Assembly: GCF_007559425.1 (NCBI RefSeq)
Contig: NZ_VMHE01000001.1
Span: 248,001 to 312,000, forward strand
Direction of reading: 5' to 3'
Source: Allobacillus salarius
GTDB taxonomy: Bacteria > Bacillota > Bacilli > Bacillales > Alkalibacillaceae
DNA length: 64,000 bases
Below the pieces are notes generated by a model, which ran no database searches, was not told the DNA's origin, and saw nothing but the letters and a program-made list of their open reading frames with translations. Position 1 is the first letter of the stretch. Each line of letters begins with the position of its first letter. A program made the position numbers and the translations under genes. Positions 46,819-57,117 of this stretch are shown in pieces.

Positions 46819-47295
46819 TTATTTCACTTCAGTAATTCGAACTTCCAATTCGCCACCTGGTGTAACGACGGTTACTTCTTCACCGACTTTTTTACCAAGT
46901 AAGCTTTGTGCCATCGGGGAATCATTTGAAATTCGACCCTCAAAAGGATCCGCTTCCGCACTTCCGACAATTTGATATTCTTCTTCGTCTCCGTCTGGTA
47001 ATTCAACGAATTTAACAGTTTTACCTAACTGGACAATATCAGATACGTTTTCATCATTTTCAATAATGACAGCATAGCGAAGCATCGTCTCAATTTGAGA
47101 AATCCGGGATTCAACAAATGCTTGTTCATCTTTCGCTGAATCATATTCAGAGTTCTCGGATAAGTCACCAAAATCCCTAGCTATTTTAATGCGTTCAACC
47201 ACTTCTGGTCGTCGAACGGTAATTAAATCATTTAATTCATCTTCTAGCTTCTTTTTCCCTTCTTCTGTCATAAAAAACTGTTTCTCTTCTGCCAT
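46819..47295 (-). CDS. greA: Transcription elongation factor GreA
   Basis: GreA stimulates RNA cleavage in backtracked RNA polymerase. The 158 residues have the N-terminal coiled coil with the acidic tip [18 protein letters not shown] near 45 and the C-terminal globular domain ([12 protein letters not shown]). ATG 47295 with AGAGGTG 6 nt upstream gives the standard length. Confidence 0.97.
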   Translation of the reverse strand: MAEEKQFFMTEEGKKKLEDELNDLITVRRPEVVERIKIARDFGDLSENSEYDSAKDEQAFVESRISQIETMLRYAVIIENDENVSDIVQLGKTVKFVELPDGDEEEYQIVGSAEADPFEGRISNDSPMAQSLLGKKVGEEVTVVTPGGELEVRITEVK

Positions 47296-47343
47296 TTCTA
47301 ACACCTCTTTATATTTTCTAATCTGTTTGTCACTAATCCATTG

Positions 47344-47976
47344 TTATGAATGTTTGTCCTCAATAATACTTTTAATTTTTGTTGTCAATAAGTCGATTGC
47401 AACGTAGTTATGGCCGCCTTCTGGAATAATAATGTCTGCATACCTCTTTGCTGGCTCGACAAATTGCAGATGCATTGGTCTCACTACATTGACATATTGA
47501 TCAATGACAGATTCAATCGATCTTCCACGTTCATTGATATCTCGCATCATTCTACGAATAATTCGTAGGTCAGAATCCGTATCAACGAACACTTTGATAT
47601 CCATCATCTCACGTAATCTTTCGTCTTCAAGGACTAAAATTCCTTCTAAAATGATAACATCTTTTGGTTCAACGGTAATTGTTTCGTCAGACCGTGTATG
47701 CATTTCATAATTATATACCGGCTTTTCAATCGATTGACGATCTAAGAGCTTCTGTAAATCTTCCCTTAGTAAGTCATTGTCAAATGCTAGTGGATGATCA
47801 TAATTTGTTTTTAATCGTTCCTCAAACGGTAAATGTGATTGATCCTTATAATAATAATCTTGTTCAATCACTAGCATGGATGTGTCTTTGAATTGATCAT
47901 AAATTGCTTTTGTTACAGTCGTTTTGCCTGAGCCGCTTCCTCCAGCGACACCAATTATAATAGGTTTCTTGCTCAC
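47344..47976 (-). CDS. udk: Uridine kinase
   Basis: Udk phosphorylates uridine and cytidine in pyrimidine salvage. The 210-residue P-loop kinase has [17 protein letters not shown] near residue 9, [17 protein letters not shown] near 39 and [16 protein letters not shown] near 101. The start is GTG 47976; upstream open frame overlaps trmR. Length matches B. subtilis (211). Confidence 0.96.
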   Translation of the reverse strand: MSKKPIIIGVAGGSGSGKTTVTKAIYDQFKDTSMLVIEQDYYYKDQSHLPFEERLKTNYDHPLAFDNDLLREDLQKLLDRQSIEKPVYNYEMHTRSDETITVEPKDVIILEGILVLEDERLREMMDIKVFVDTDSDLRIIRRMMRDINERGRSIESVIDQYVNVVRPMHLQFVEPAKRYADIIIPEGGHNYVAIDLLTTKIKSIIEDKHS

Positions 47977-47995
47977 GGGAATCCGAAGCCCCTTT

Positions 47996-48634
47996 CTATT
48001 TTGTCTGTTTGATTGCCACTGTGATTCCGTCTCCGGTTTCCACAATCGTCGTTTCAAAACGTTCATCGTTCATTAACCATTGATTGAAGGAGTTAATTTT
48101 CGAACCTAGCTTGGATAACCGTTTGGATTCATTATTCTCTCCAGAAACATACCCCTTAAATAATACATTGTCAACTACCAATAAGCCATTCTTTTTTAAG
48201 AAAGGTGCTGTATAGTTTACAAAGTCTTTATTTTTTCCCTTGGCCGCATCTATTAACACAAAATCAAATTGTTCAGCTTCTGTCCGCTCTTTTAAATAAT
48301 CGATTGCGTCTTGATGTATGGCTTTTATTTGATTCTCATAATTTAATGTTTGTATGTTTTTCATTGCTTGTCGATACCTAGTTTCGTCGACTTCCAAGGT
48401 TGTAATTTGAATACTCGAATCTACTTTCGCCATCTGTATAGCGGAATAACCGATTGCTGTTCCGATCTCAAGTATTTTTTTAGGCCGATGAATTCGAATC
48501 AACTGTTTGATGAATTGGATGCCGTCAACTTCCATAATCGGAACATGATGCTCAACTGCATATTCTGTAATTCTCCGTAATTCAGAGTCGGATCCTTCAT
48601 ACAATGACTGGATGTAACTTTGCGAAGCACGCAT
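47996..48634 (-). CDS. trmR: tRNA 5-hydroxyuridine methyltransferase TrmR (YrrM)
   Basis: TrmR methylates 5-hydroxyuridine 34 of tRNA to 5-methoxyuridine. The 212-residue O-methyltransferase shows [16 protein letters not shown] near 54, [17 protein letters not shown] near 124 and [15 protein letters not shown] near 152. ATG 48634 follows GGAGGAAAGTC. In B. subtilis the peptidase genes yrrN and yrrO separate it from udk; here udk follows directly. Confidence 0.92.
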   Translation of the reverse strand: MRASQSYIQSLYEGSDSELRRITEYAVEHHVPIMEVDGIQFIKQLIRIHRPKKILEIGTAIGYSAIQMAKVDSSIQITTLEVDETRYRQAMKNIQTLNYENQIKAIHQDAIDYLKERTEAEQFDFVLIDAAKGKNKDFVNYTAPFLKKNGLLVVDNVLFKGYVSGENNESKRLSKLGSKINSFNQWLMNDERFETTIVETGDGITVAIKQTK

Positions 48635-48682
48635 GACTTTCCTCCAACAGTGCATTATTCTTCAATTCCGTTATTTTATCAT

Positions 48683-48720
48683 AAAAAAAGGTGGGAACGC
48701 GAATTCCAGGCGCTCCCTAA
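48683..48720 (-). terminator. Terminator after mltG
   Basis: Minus strand GGGAGCGC and GCGTTCCC with a 9-nt loop, then ACC and seven T. Confidence 0.88.
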
Positions 48721-48732
48721 AATTTCTGTCCA

Positions 48733-49866
48733 TTAGTCTTTCGGTGGACGGTATTCTTGAATATTTTGTTCATGTTCAGCGAATGTTTCTGCATAATACA
48801 CTTCGCCTTCATACGATGCAACAAAATAAAGATACTCATGTTCTTCAGGATTCAATGCCGCTTCCATCGAATTTTTGTGGAAATTGGCAATCGGTCCAAT
48901 TGGTAATCCTTTTATATGATACGTGTTATAAGGAGATTCAATCTCCAAGTCAGAATATAACACGCGCTCCTTATGTTCGCCATGAGCGTATAATGCAGTA
49001 GGATCTGTCTGCAGTTTCATATCTTCTTCTAAACGATTATAAAAAACGCCAGAAATCATTTTTCGGTCTTCCTTACTAACAGCTTCTCGCTCAAGTAATG
49101 AAGCCATTGTAATGGCATCATGAACATTAAAATCCGATGCTTCTATTTGGCTCATAAACGGTTGTAGTTGATTAGATGTTTCGGTCAACATCATGTTGAC
49201 AACATCATCAATCGTTAGATCTTCCTGATAGATCGGATACGTAATAGCATATAAATAACCTTCTAGTGGATACCTAATTTCGTCCTGTAAAATATCTTCT
49301 CCAAGAATCGTTGGGTACCGTCCGATTAGGGATTGAATATATTCACGATCTTGCATTTTATCTAAAAACTCTTCTTCATTGATTGGCGTCTCTTTATCCA
49401 AACGGGCAGCTATTTGTTCCACTGTGAACCCTTCTGGAATGGTTATCGTATACAAAGGATCGACGAGTATCTTACCTGTTTTTAACGTTTCAATAACTTC
49501 ATCAAGCTCCATGTTCTGTGCCAATAAATACTCTCCAGCTTGGAAGCCCGATTCATTTTTGAATTTCACATACAAACGAAAGATTAAACCGTTATTAATG
49601 ATGTCTTTTTCTTCAAGGATGCTGGCGATCCCTTCTGTACTCGTACCTAATGGTATCTCTACTTCGATAATCTCCTTATTATCAGGGTCGACTGGACTAA
49701 GACCCTTGTCTATGTAGTTATAAATAGACAGTCCACCAATGATTAGAGCAATGATTACGAAAAAAAGGATGGTTATAATCCATTTTCGTGCAATCTTTGC
49801 TTCCCATATTCGCTTTTTCTTTACTTCTTTATAGGTTAATTTTGAATCATCATTGGAAGTTGACAT
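48733..49866 (-). CDS. mltG: Endolytic transglycosylase MltG (YrrL)
   Basis: MltG cuts nascent peptidoglycan glycan strands. The 377-residue protein has a cytoplasmic N-terminus, one TM helix (about 28–52), a LysM-like part and the YceG domain, with AITMASLLEREAVSKEDRKMISGVFYNRL near 251 holding the catalytic Glu, and LQTDPTALYAHG near 286. Normal length. Confidence 0.95.
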   Translation of the reverse strand: MSTSNDDSKLTYKEVKKKRIWEAKIARKWIITILFFVIIALIIGGLSIYNYIDKGLSPVDPDNKEIIEVEIPLGTSTEGIASILEEKDIINNGLIFRLYVKFKNESGFQAGEYLLAQNMELDEVIETLKTGKILVDPLYTITIPEGFTVEQIAARLDKETPINEEEFLDKMQDREYIQSLIGRYPTILGEDILQDEIRYPLEGYLYAITYPIYQEDLTIDDVVNMMLTETSNQLQPFMSQIEASDFNVHDAITMASLLEREAVSKEDRKMISGVFYNRLEEDMKLQTDPTALYAHGEHKERVLYSDLEIESPYNTYHIKGLPIGPIANFHKNSMEAALNPEEHEYLYFVASYEGEVYYAETFAEHEQNIQEYRPPKD

Positions 49867-50051
49867 GTTCTCTTCCCCCTATCTACCCGCTTCATTATAA
49901 AGTATTCATAGAATAATTTCTATAATTTCAGTAGAGTTTCCAAAAAATTGTCTAATAAATTGTCTTTCACAAAGAAATTGTTACGTGGAAATAGGGTGAA
50001 ATAATGCTACCGTCCTTGTAAAAGCTCTTATAAAAAAATAAATTAATCTAT

Positions 50052-50086
50052 AAAAAAGCCGGTCCTTGATGGACTCGGCTTTTTTT
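50052..50086 (-). terminator. Terminator after yrzB
   Basis: AAAAAAGCCGGTCC and GGACTCGGCTTTTTT with a 5-nt loop and a T-run on the minus strand. It separates the alaS–yrzB series from mltG. The 186 bp from here to the mltG start hold no gene. Confidence 0.93.
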
Positions 50087-50102
50087 AGATCAATGAACCA
50101 TC

Positions 50103-50393
50103 TTACTCTGTATCTTCTTCCTCGGAAAAAGTTGCGAGCATTTCTTCGACCATTTCCCATTCTTCATCCGTTTCGATTTCGTAAAGAGCCATGTCATCTT
50201 CATTTTCATCGCTTTCTTCATAGCGGAATGCATAAACTTCTACTTCATCTTCATCCACTTGATCGGAAGGGACAACGACGATATATGACTTTTCTGTTTC
50301 ATCTACATCAAACGAGAACAACACATCAAAAAGATGTTCCTCACCATTTTCGTCCGGAATAATAATTCGTTCTTTCTCTTCCATTTTCAACAC
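50103..50393 (-). CDS. yrzB: YrzB family protein (DUF1292, UPF0473)
   Basis: The 96-residue acidic protein contains the DUF1292 pattern: IIIPDENGEEHLFDVLFSFDVDETEKSYIVV. It ends with the Glu-rich DEEWEMVEEMLATFSEEED. The family is unstudied. It lies 6 bp after yrrK in the conserved yrzL-yrrK-yrzB order. Confidence 0.92.
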   Translation of the reverse strand: MLKMEEKERIIIPDENGEEHLFDVLFSFDVDETEKSYIVVVPSDQVDEDEVEVYAFRYEESDENEDDMALYEIETDEEWEMVEEMLATFSEEEDTE

Positions 50394-50399
50394 TCCTTT

Positions 50400-50819
50400 T
50401 TAGTTGGATTGATCCAGATAACCTTGAAGGATCAATACGGCTGCCATTTTATCAATGACTTTTTTTCTCTTCTTGCGGCTCATATCTGCTTCAAGTAATA
50501 CACGTTCGGCGGCCATTGATGTCAATCGCTCATCCCAAAGAACCGTTTTGATTCCTAGTTCATTTTCCAGAAACGTGGCAAATCTTTTTGACGCTTCTCC
50601 ACGGTCACCAATCGTACCATTCATATGCTTTGGAAGGCCAACGACAGCTTTGCTAATTTCGTGTTCTTTGATGATTGCCTCCATTTTGGGCAATATTTGT
50701 TCAAAACCTGCATGCTCATCCCAAGAAATTGTTTCAATTCCTTGAGCTGTGAAGTGTAGGGCATCAGAGACAGCAACCCCGATGGTTTTCTCCCCAACAT
50801 CTAATCCTAATATCCTCAT
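50400..50819 (-). CDS. yrrK: YqgF/RuvX family putative pre-16S rRNA nuclease (YrrK)
   Basis: The 139-residue RNase H-like protein has [20 protein letters not shown] with catalytic Asp, [15 protein letters not shown] near 61 and [14 protein letters not shown] near 97. Members process the 5' end of 16S rRNA or act like Holliday-junction resolvases. The start overlaps the yrzL stop by 4 nt. Confidence 0.95.
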   Translation of the reverse strand: MRILGLDVGEKTIGVAVSDALHFTAQGIETISWDEHAGFEQILPKMEAIIKEHEISKAVVGLPKHMNGTIGDRGEASKRFATFLENELGIKTVLWDERLTSMAAERVLLEADMSRKKRKKVIDKMAAVLILQGYLDQSN

Positions 50820-51088
50820 CTATTATCCTCTTTATTCGTTTTTAAGTAGTGCTTGACCACTTCCTCAATCAACTCATCCCGTTCAACTTTTCGAATCATA
50901 TTCCGTGCATCTCGATGACGAGGGATGTAAGCAGGATCTCCTGACAATAGATAGCCGACAATTTGATTAATCGGATTATAGCCTTTTTCTTCAAGCGACT
51001 CATACACAGAATGCAAAATTTCATTTACGACTTGTTCTTGAGAGTCATCAGAAAACTGGAACTTCATCGTATGGTCTTGATTATCCAT
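50816..51088 (-). CDS. yrzL: IreB family regulatory protein (YrzL)
   Basis: The 90-residue protein has [21 protein letters not shown] and the invariant [30 protein letters not shown] block, typical of IreB/UPF0297. In Enterococcus IreB is a substrate of the Ser/Thr kinase IreK. It lies between alaS and yrrK as in most Firmicutes. Confidence 0.95.
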   Translation of the reverse strand: MDNQDHTMKFQFSDDSQEQVVNEILHSVYESLEEKGYNPINQIVGYLLSGDPAYIPRHRDARNMIRKVERDELIEEVVKHYLKTNKEDNR

Positions 51089-51137
51089 AATTGATCCCCC
51101 TCATTTCTACTTACCTTCATTATAAACGTAAATGCGT

Positions 51138-53777
51138 TCAAGAAGAAACATTTTTAATGTAGTCTTTTGCTGATTCTAATGCTTCACCAATTTTTTCAGG
51201 GTTTTTACCGCCTGCTTGGGCCATGTCTGGACGGCCTCCACCGCCACCTCCGCAAATAATGGCTGCTTGTTTAACCATATTCCCGGCGTGGTATCCTTTT
51301 TTCACTAAATCTTCTGATACACTACCAGCTAATTGAACCTTTTCACCATTTTCAATTGCTAATAAAATAATTCCTGACGTTAATTGTTGTTTGAATTCAT
51401 CAACCATTTGTCTAAGTGCATTCATATCCTTAACATTAACTTTCGCTGCCAGTAGCGGTATACCTTCTACATTTTCTGTCTGCTCAATTAACTCGGCCGC
51501 TTCGACATTCGCCAAACGGGCTGATAAAGATTCATTTTCTTTTTGTAATGACTTAATGTCAGCAAACAATGTTTCTATTCGATTTGGAACTTCTTCTTCT
51601 CTTGTCTTCAGTAGGTTTGCTGCTTGGTGTAAATAGGATTGTTTATCTTCAAAAAATTCAAAAGCGCCTTTGCTTGTTTTTGCTTCAATACGTCTCGTTC
51701 CTGCACCAATACCAGATTCAGAAATAATCTTAAATAAGCCAATTTCCGCCGTATTTGTAACATGGCAACCACCACATAGCTCAAGGCTGTATTCACCAAT
51801 AGAGACGACACGAACTTCTTTTCCGTATTTTTCACCAAATAGTGCCATCGCACCCATTTTCTTGGCTTCTTCTATATCATGGTAACTAACACGAACATGA
51901 ATAGATTCCCAAATTTTTTCATTCACGTTTTTTTCAATTTCACTCAGCTCTTCTTCCGAGACTGCATTGAAATGAGAAAAATCAAATCGCAATCGATCCG
52001 GTGCAACCAGTGAGCCTGATTGATTAACGTGGTCACCTAATACATCCTTAAGTGCTTGGTGTAATAAGTGTGTCGCTGTATGGTTTTTAATTACTTTCTT
52101 ACGTTTCGATTGGTCAACTTCTGCGGTAATGACATCGTCGGTGTGCAATGTACCTTCGTCTACTCTGACTCGGTGAAGGTTTTGACCATTCGGTGCTTTT
52201 TGGACGTCCAATACTGAAGCTTTTCCTTGCTCAGATTGAATGATTCCTTCATCGGCTACCTGTCCACCACTTTCTGCATAGAACGGCGTCTCTTTAAGAA
52301 ATAGATAAACTTCATCACCTTGCTTTACTTCCTGAACCTCTTGTTTATCTTTAATCAATGCTGCAATAGTCGTTTCAACTTTCAATTGGTCATATCCAGT
52401 AAATTTACTGCTTACATGAATGTCTCTAAGAACTTGATCTTGAACTTGCATGGAGTCAACGTTTTGTCGAGCATCGCGTGCACGTTGACGCTGTGCCGCC
52501 ATTTCTTTCTCAAATCCAGCTTCATCAATTTCAAAGCCTTCATCTTGGATATATTCTTCGGTTAATTCTTTCGGAAATCCATACGTATCATAAAGAACAA
52601 ACACTTCATTACCCGGGAAGATATAACTTCCTTTTTCTTTCTCTTGTTTCATGATTTTTTCTAAAATAGCAAGTCCCTCTTGGAGTGTTTCGTGGAAACG
52701 TTCTTCTTCCGTCCGTATGACGTTTTGAATGAAATCACTTTTTTCACTGACTTCTGGATAAAAGTCTTTCATAATATTTGCAACGACTTCAACCAACTGA
52801 TGAATAAATGGTTGGCTCATACCCAACTCTTTAGAAAAACGCACTGCTCTACGTAATAGTCTTCTTAAGACATAACCTCTTCCTTCATTTGAAGGTAATG
52901 CTCCATCTCCAATTGCAAATGCGACGGTTCTTACATGGTCGGCAACGACTTTAAATGCTGTATCGATTTCTTTTGATTGACCATATGTTTTTCCACTGAT
53001 GTTTTCGATTTTTTCTAGGATTGGTTTAAATAAATCCGTCTCAAAATTCGTTGGCGTGTCTTGAATGACAGAAACAATACGCTCCAAGCCCATACCAGTA
53101 TCAATGTTTTTATTCGGCAATGGTGTATACGTATGGTCTGGATTGTGGTTAAACTGAGAAAATACTAAATTCCAAATTTCTAAATAACGTTCATTTTCAC
53201 CGCCTGGATATAGCTCTGGATCTTTGGGATCGTTTCCATATTTCTCTCCACGATCGTAAAAGATTTCTGAGTTTGGGCCGCTCGGACCTTCTCCGATATC
53301 CCAGAAATTTTCTTCAATCCGAATAATTCTTTCTACAGGCAGTCCGATTTTTTCTGCCCAAATCTTGTACGCTTCTTCGTCTTCTGGGTGAACAGTAACT
53401 GACAATTTTTCTGGATCAAATCCAATCCAATCTTTACTCGTTAGAAACTCCCATGCCCACTCAATGGCTTCTTCTTTAAAATACTCACCAATTGAAAAGT
53501 TGCCGAGCATTTCAAAAAATGTGTGGTGTCTTGCCGTAAAACCAACATTTTCAATGTCATTTGTTCGAATTGCCTTTTGAGCATTAACGATTCTTGGATT
53601 ATTAGGGATTACGCGTCCATCAAAATATTTCTTTAATGTTGCTACCCCACTATTAATCCATAACAAAGTTGGGTCCTCATGGGGAACCAATGACCGGCTT
53701 GGTTCGACAGAGTGATTTTTTTCTTTAAAGAAATCTAAAAACATTTGTCTTACTTCACTAGATGTCAATAATTTCAT
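51138..53777 (-). CDS. alaS: Alanine–tRNA ligase
   Basis: The 879-residue class II synthetase has the catalytic core ([38 protein letters not shown]), the editing domain with [11 protein letters not shown] near 563 and CGGCH near 665, and the C-Ala domain ending with the Gly-rich [14 protein letters not shown]. It is under T-box control. A MITE-like repeat lies between the T-box terminator and the start codon. Confidence 0.98.
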   Translation of the reverse strand: MKLLTSSEVRQMFLDFFKEKNHSVEPSRSLVPHEDPTLLWINSGVATLKKYFDGRVIPNNPRIVNAQKAIRTNDIENVGFTARHHTFFEMLGNFSIGEYFKEEAIEWAWEFLTSKDWIGFDPEKLSVTVHPEDEEAYKIWAEKIGLPVERIIRIEENFWDIGEGPSGPNSEIFYDRGEKYGNDPKDPELYPGGENERYLEIWNLVFSQFNHNPDHTYTPLPNKNIDTGMGLERIVSVIQDTPTNFETDLFKPILEKIENISGKTYGQSKEIDTAFKVVADHVRTVAFAIGDGALPSNEGRGYVLRRLLRRAVRFSKELGMSQPFIHQLVEVVANIMKDFYPEVSEKSDFIQNVIRTEEERFHETLQEGLAILEKIMKQEKEKGSYIFPGNEVFVLYDTYGFPKELTEEYIQDEGFEIDEAGFEKEMAAQRQRARDARQNVDSMQVQDQVLRDIHVSSKFTGYDQLKVETTIAALIKDKQEVQEVKQGDEVYLFLKETPFYAESGGQVADEGIIQSEQGKASVLDVQKAPNGQNLHRVRVDEGTLHTDDVITAEVDQSKRKKVIKNHTATHLLHQALKDVLGDHVNQSGSLVAPDRLRFDFSHFNAVSEEELSEIEKNVNEKIWESIHVRVSYHDIEEAKKMGAMALFGEKYGKEVRVVSIGEYSLELCGGCHVTNTAEIGLFKIISESGIGAGTRRIEAKTSKGAFEFFEDKQSYLHQAANLLKTREEEVPNRIETLFADIKSLQKENESLSARLANVEAAELIEQTENVEGIPLLAAKVNVKDMNALRQMVDEFKQQLTSGIILLAIENGEKVQLAGSVSEDLVKKGYHAGNMVKQAAIICGGGGGGRPDMAQAGGKNPEKIGEALESAKDYIKNVSS

Positions 53778-53812
53778 CGTTCTTCCTCCTCAAGGTTTTC
53801 GTAAATTATAAA

Positions 53813-54025
53813 GCTTTGTTAGAGTCCGTTGTCGATCTTGTGATTCATCTTCACGATTTTTCGGCGGAGTCGATTGATTTATCGGCGGCTTCGCTCGATT
53901 TTTCGGCGGCGTCGATCGATTTTGCGGCAGTGCTTTTAGCGGAAGTTCTGTTAGTTCAAGATCCGCTGAAGTCGCCCCCGACACGATTCACAATTCTACA
54001 AATCAGTGCTACATCATTAAGAATT
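53813..54025. mobile_element. MITE-like dispersed repeat, copy 2, in the alaS leader
   Basis: The left end (GCTTTGTTAGAGTCCGTTGT, continuing CGATCTTGTGAT) matches copy 1 at 38123 in 28 of 32 positions. The right part (TTCACAATTC…CATCATTAAG) matches copy 1 at 38333 onward, but the outermost right inverted repeat is degraded. Much of the interior is replaced by 21-bp tandem repeats. The right border is approximate. No coding capacity is supported. Confidence 0.7.
53855..53938 (+). repeat. 21-bp tandem repeat, four copies
   Basis: Four head-to-tail units start GATTTWTCGGCGGMKTCG: 53855, 53876, 53897 and a more diverged one at 53918. They lie inside MITE copy 2, upstream of alaS. Being a multiple of three they give a seven-residue periodicity on both strands, which produces spurious ORFs. 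Confidence 0.9.
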
Positions 54026-54042
54026 TAAATTGTGCCAAACAC

Positions 54043-54320
54043 AAAAAAGCCCCTACAATAATATGTAGGGACGGTTATCCGCGGTGCCACCCTGATTATA
54101 GATTTTTAACAACACCAACCTTATTTACCTCATAAGTTGGTGATTGGAAAATCTATCAGCTCAATCACTGTAACGGAGTGGACCGGCGGGGATTAGCCGC
54201 TCTCTGGAATAGCGTTCAATGACATTCACTTAGCGTCTTTTACAGCCAGGAAGACACCTCTCTTGGAAGTGGCTATGTCATTTACTCGTTTCCTTCATCG
54301 ATTTCGTAAATTTTACTTCT
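54043..54320 (-). promoter_or_regulatory. T-box riboswitch of alaS
   Basis: The minus strand holds the T-box sequence GGGTGGCACCGCG (54080–54092). It is followed by the terminator CCCTACA/TGTAGGG (54051–54057 with 54064–54070) and a T-run. Stem I base is AATGACAT/ATGTCATT (54275–54282 with 54218–54225). A GCT (Ala) codon followed by A lies at 54232–54234, just 5' of the closing strand, where the specifier is expected. Uncharged alanine tRNA would favour antitermination. Confidence 0.93.
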
Positions 54321-54326
54321 CTCGCT

Positions 54327-54355
54327 ATTATATTGAATCTCTATCAGGCTGTCAA
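54327..54355 (-). promoter_or_regulatory. Sigma-A promoter of alaS
   Basis: Minus strand TTGACA (54350–54355), 17-nt spacer, TATAAT (54327–54332): full consensus in both boxes. Confidence 0.95.
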
Positions 54356-54361
54356 TTTCTA

Positions 54362-54532
54362 CTATCTTTCATCGGAAAATAAATCCTCTAAAAAATACTC
54401 AGGTTGTTGTACTTGGCTTACCAATTCCCTTGATTGTTGCTCATGATCGATTTCAACGAGACAATTCCAACAATAAAATCGCTCTTCGCCAATCATTCCA
54501 ATGTTGCACGTATGACAGTTTGGGCATTTCAT
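54362..54532 (-). CDS. Small zinc-ribbon protein
   Basis: A 56-residue ORF with two CxxC pairs, CPNCHTCNIG near residue 3 and FYCWNCLVEI near 19, spaced as in a zinc ribbon. A polar, acidic tail (PEYFLEDLFSDER) follows. AAAGGAG lies 9 nt before the ATG. It sits between recD2 and the alaS promoter on the same strand. I cannot assign a name; such proteins may bind nucleic acid or protein. Confidence 0.75.
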   Translation of the reverse strand: MKCPNCHTCNIGMIGEERFYCWNCLVEIDHEQQSRELVSQVQQPEYFLEDLFSDER

Positions 54533-54654
54533 GGAAAATAACTCCTTTGTATTTTCCTCTCATTTTTTGTCATGAGGGCCCAAATTATGCATATTTAGAT
54601 ATATTCGTTTTGGCTGTTCGACATTCGCCTTCACTATGACTCAATTTTTGTATA

Positions 54655-57087
54655 TTAATCCATAAAATCATATGGTGATAAACCATCATCATGTTTTTCA
54701 GCATCTTCTAATGGTAGTCCTTCGTAATCGTCTTCTGATTCAATTTTTGGCTTTACTTGTTTTGTCTCGATTATTTTATCAGATGAAGCTTCGTCTTGTG
54801 ATCCACTCAGCTCTTTTGCCGATTCGCTGACTTCAATTGCGGCATTACGATCGATTTCATCTACACTCATTCCCCAAACATGTTTTAATCGTTCGACTAA
54901 CGTCGTATTCCGGTTAAAGAAGTTCTTTTGTCGCAAACCATCCATCAGTTCGTTATATTCTCCACAAATAATGAGTGATGATTTTCCTCGTGTAATGGCT
55001 GTATAGATTAAGTTTTTTACGAGCATTCTTCTAAAAGAACGAACGATTGGAATAATGACGATTGGAAATTCTGAGCCTTGTGATTTATGGATTGAAATCG
55101 CATAAGCGAGCATCAATTGATTGAAATCTTGCCGTGTATAGGAAACTTCCAATCCTTCAAAATCCACAATCATTTCTTCTTTTTTCGTTTCGGTTTCCGT
55201 CGGTTTTTTAATCGCTCTTATTTCCCCAATATCGCCATTAAACACCTTTTTCTCTGGTTGATTCACAAGCTGAATGACTTTGTCGCCAGATCGATAGATG
55301 GAATCAAAGTGTTTTATTTCTCGTTTTTGTTGCGAAGGTGGATTAAATAGCTGCTGCAATGCTTCATTTAATGCATGAATGCCTGCTTTAGAACGATACA
55401 TAGGAGCCAACACTTGAATATCACGTTGTGTATAGCCTTTCGCTAATGCACGCTCTACTATTTTTTCAATCATGACCGCTGTATTTTCTGTCGTTGTCGG
55501 AAAAAAATTAAAGTCACTGGATTTCGATAAATCAAGCTCTTCAAAACGGTCATTTTTAATCGCATGGGCTAACTTAATAATGGATGAATCTTCTTTTTGT
55601 CGATAGATCTCTTCTAGTCTAGCTACTTTAATACAATCGGACTTCAACAAATCGGAGAGCACTTCTCCTGGCCCGACTGATGGTAACTGATCTTCATCTC
55701 CTACAAGAATGACTTTCATTGAAGACGGAATCGCTTTGACCAATCGATTCGCAAGCCAAACATCGACCATGGAAAATTCATCGATGATAATTAGTTTTCC
55801 TTCCAGTTGATTACCTGCATCATATTCAAACTCATTTTCTCCACTCCAACCGAGCAAGCTATGAATCGTTTTCGCTTTCATCCCTGTTGATTCACTCAAA
55901 CGCTTAGCTGCACGACCCGTCGGCGCGCATAGCAAATAATCGGAGTCTTTGATCGTTTTTTCTTTATCGCATAGTTTTTGATAACTCTCCAATATACCTT
56001 TCACAACGGTGGTCTTACCGGTCCCAGGTCCCCCGGTCAATATCATGACTTTTTCATCCAACGCCATCTTGATTGCTTCATACTGCTCTTCTCCGTATGA
56101 TATACCTTCACGTTCCTCTAAGTCGCCAATCAGTTTTAATAGTTCACTTTCTGCATAGGTTGCATCCTCTTTTACTTCCTGAATCCGAGCAAGTTGCGAT
56201 GCAATCCCTTCTTCTGCAAAATAAAGTTGAGGTAAATAGATTCGGTCATTTTCTTTCACGAGCAACGATTCTTCTATTAATGACTGAAAATAAATGTCAA
56301 ATGAGAAGTCACCGTTAGTACCATGAGAAAACAGTAGTTCAGAAGCTTGGCGGATTAAGTATTTTTCATACACAAACACATGGCCGTTCAGTGATTCCTC
56401 TTCTAACACGTGTAAAATGCCTGCCTGAATTCGTGTCGGATGATCCTTGCGAATACCGATTTGTTGAGCAATTTCATCCGCTCGTTGAAATCCGAATCCT
56501 TCAATTTGGAATACAAGTTGGTAAGGGTTCTCTGTCAACACATCAAGCGTTTTTTCTTGATGTAACGCATAAATCTTTTGTGCGAGCTGGAGTCCGATTC
56601 CGTACTTGGACAATTCGACCGTTACACGATCAAAACCTTGATGAAGACGTAAATCTTGAATAAACTGCTGTTTCGTCTCTTTTTTCATCGATACGATTCC
56701 ATCTAAAACCGTTTCATCCATGAGCACTTTTTCGACCGTATCAATCCCTAATTTACCGACGATTTTCTTCGCTGTCTTTAATCCAATTCCATAAAATAAA
56801 TCACTAGCGAGATAACGGATTAAGCTTTCCTCGGTTTTCGGTAGCTCTTTTTCATAAGTGAAAACTTGAAATTGATCTCCGAACCGAGGGTGGCTTTCCA
56901 TCTTGCCGTAAAATATATAATCATTTCCGTATGTAAGTTTCGGAAGATGACCTTTTACCACAAATTCATCTTCCTTTGTGTCTAAATTCGTTTCCTCTAG
57001 CTTGATCGATGCGATAGAAAATTGTTTTTCAGCATTATGGAATATCATATGATTCAGTTGGCCTTTTATATAAAGCTGTTCAGTCAT
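54655..57087 (-). CDS. recD2: ATP-dependent DNA helicase RecD2
   Basis: RecD2 (YrrC) is a 5'–3' helicase not associated with RecBC, acting in replication-fork maintenance and repair. The 810 residues have N-terminal OB and helix-hairpin-helix regions, Walker A GGPGTGKTTVVKGI near 350, Walker B IIDEFSMVDVWL near 434 and the C-terminal LAYAISIHKSQGSEFP motif near 673. A charged tail follows. ATG 57087 is 9 nt after GAAGGAG. Confidence 0.95.
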   Translation of the reverse strand: MTEQLYIKGQLNHMIFHNAEKQFSIASIKLEETNLDTKEDEFVVKGHLPKLTYGNDYIFYGKMESHPRFGDQFQVFTYEKELPKTEESLIRYLASDLFYGIGLKTAKKIVGKLGIDTVEKVLMDETVLDGIVSMKKETKQQFIQDLRLHQGFDRVTVELSKYGIGLQLAQKIYALHQEKTLDVLTENPYQLVFQIEGFGFQRADEIAQQIGIRKDHPTRIQAGILHVLEEESLNGHVFVYEKYLIRQASELLFSHGTNGDFSFDIYFQSLIEESLLVKENDRIYLPQLYFAEEGIASQLARIQEVKEDATYAESELLKLIGDLEEREGISYGEEQYEAIKMALDEKVMILTGGPGTGKTTVVKGILESYQKLCDKEKTIKDSDYLLCAPTGRAAKRLSESTGMKAKTIHSLLGWSGENEFEYDAGNQLEGKLIIIDEFSMVDVWLANRLVKAIPSSMKVILVGDEDQLPSVGPGEVLSDLLKSDCIKVARLEEIYRQKEDSSIIKLAHAIKNDRFEELDLSKSSDFNFFPTTTENTAVMIEKIVERALAKGYTQRDIQVLAPMYRSKAGIHALNEALQQLFNPPSQQKREIKHFDSIYRSGDKVIQLVNQPEKKVFNGDIGEIRAIKKPTETETKKEEMIVDFEGLEVSYTRQDFNQLMLAYAISIHKSQGSEFPIVIIPIVRSFRRMLVKNLIYTAITRGKSSLIICGEYNELMDGLRQKNFFNRNTTLVERLKHVWGMSVDEIDRNAAIEVSESAKELSGSQDEASSDKIIETKQVKPKIESEDDYEGLPLEDAEKHDDGLSPYDFMD

Positions 57088-57117
57088 TCCTTCTATCTCC
57101 TTCATCGATCAAATCAG

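Noticed and set aside
53855..53938. CRISPR-like array
   Set aside because: The repeats are head-to-tail without spacers, so this is a simple tandem repeat. No CRISPR array or cas gene is present in the window.
53790..53984. A 64-residue minus-strand ORF with seven-residue repeats (PPKNRST type)
   Set aside because: It lies wholly in the 21-bp tandem array of the MITE-like repeat. The periodicity is a consequence of the DNA repeat, and there is no convincing ribosome binding site.
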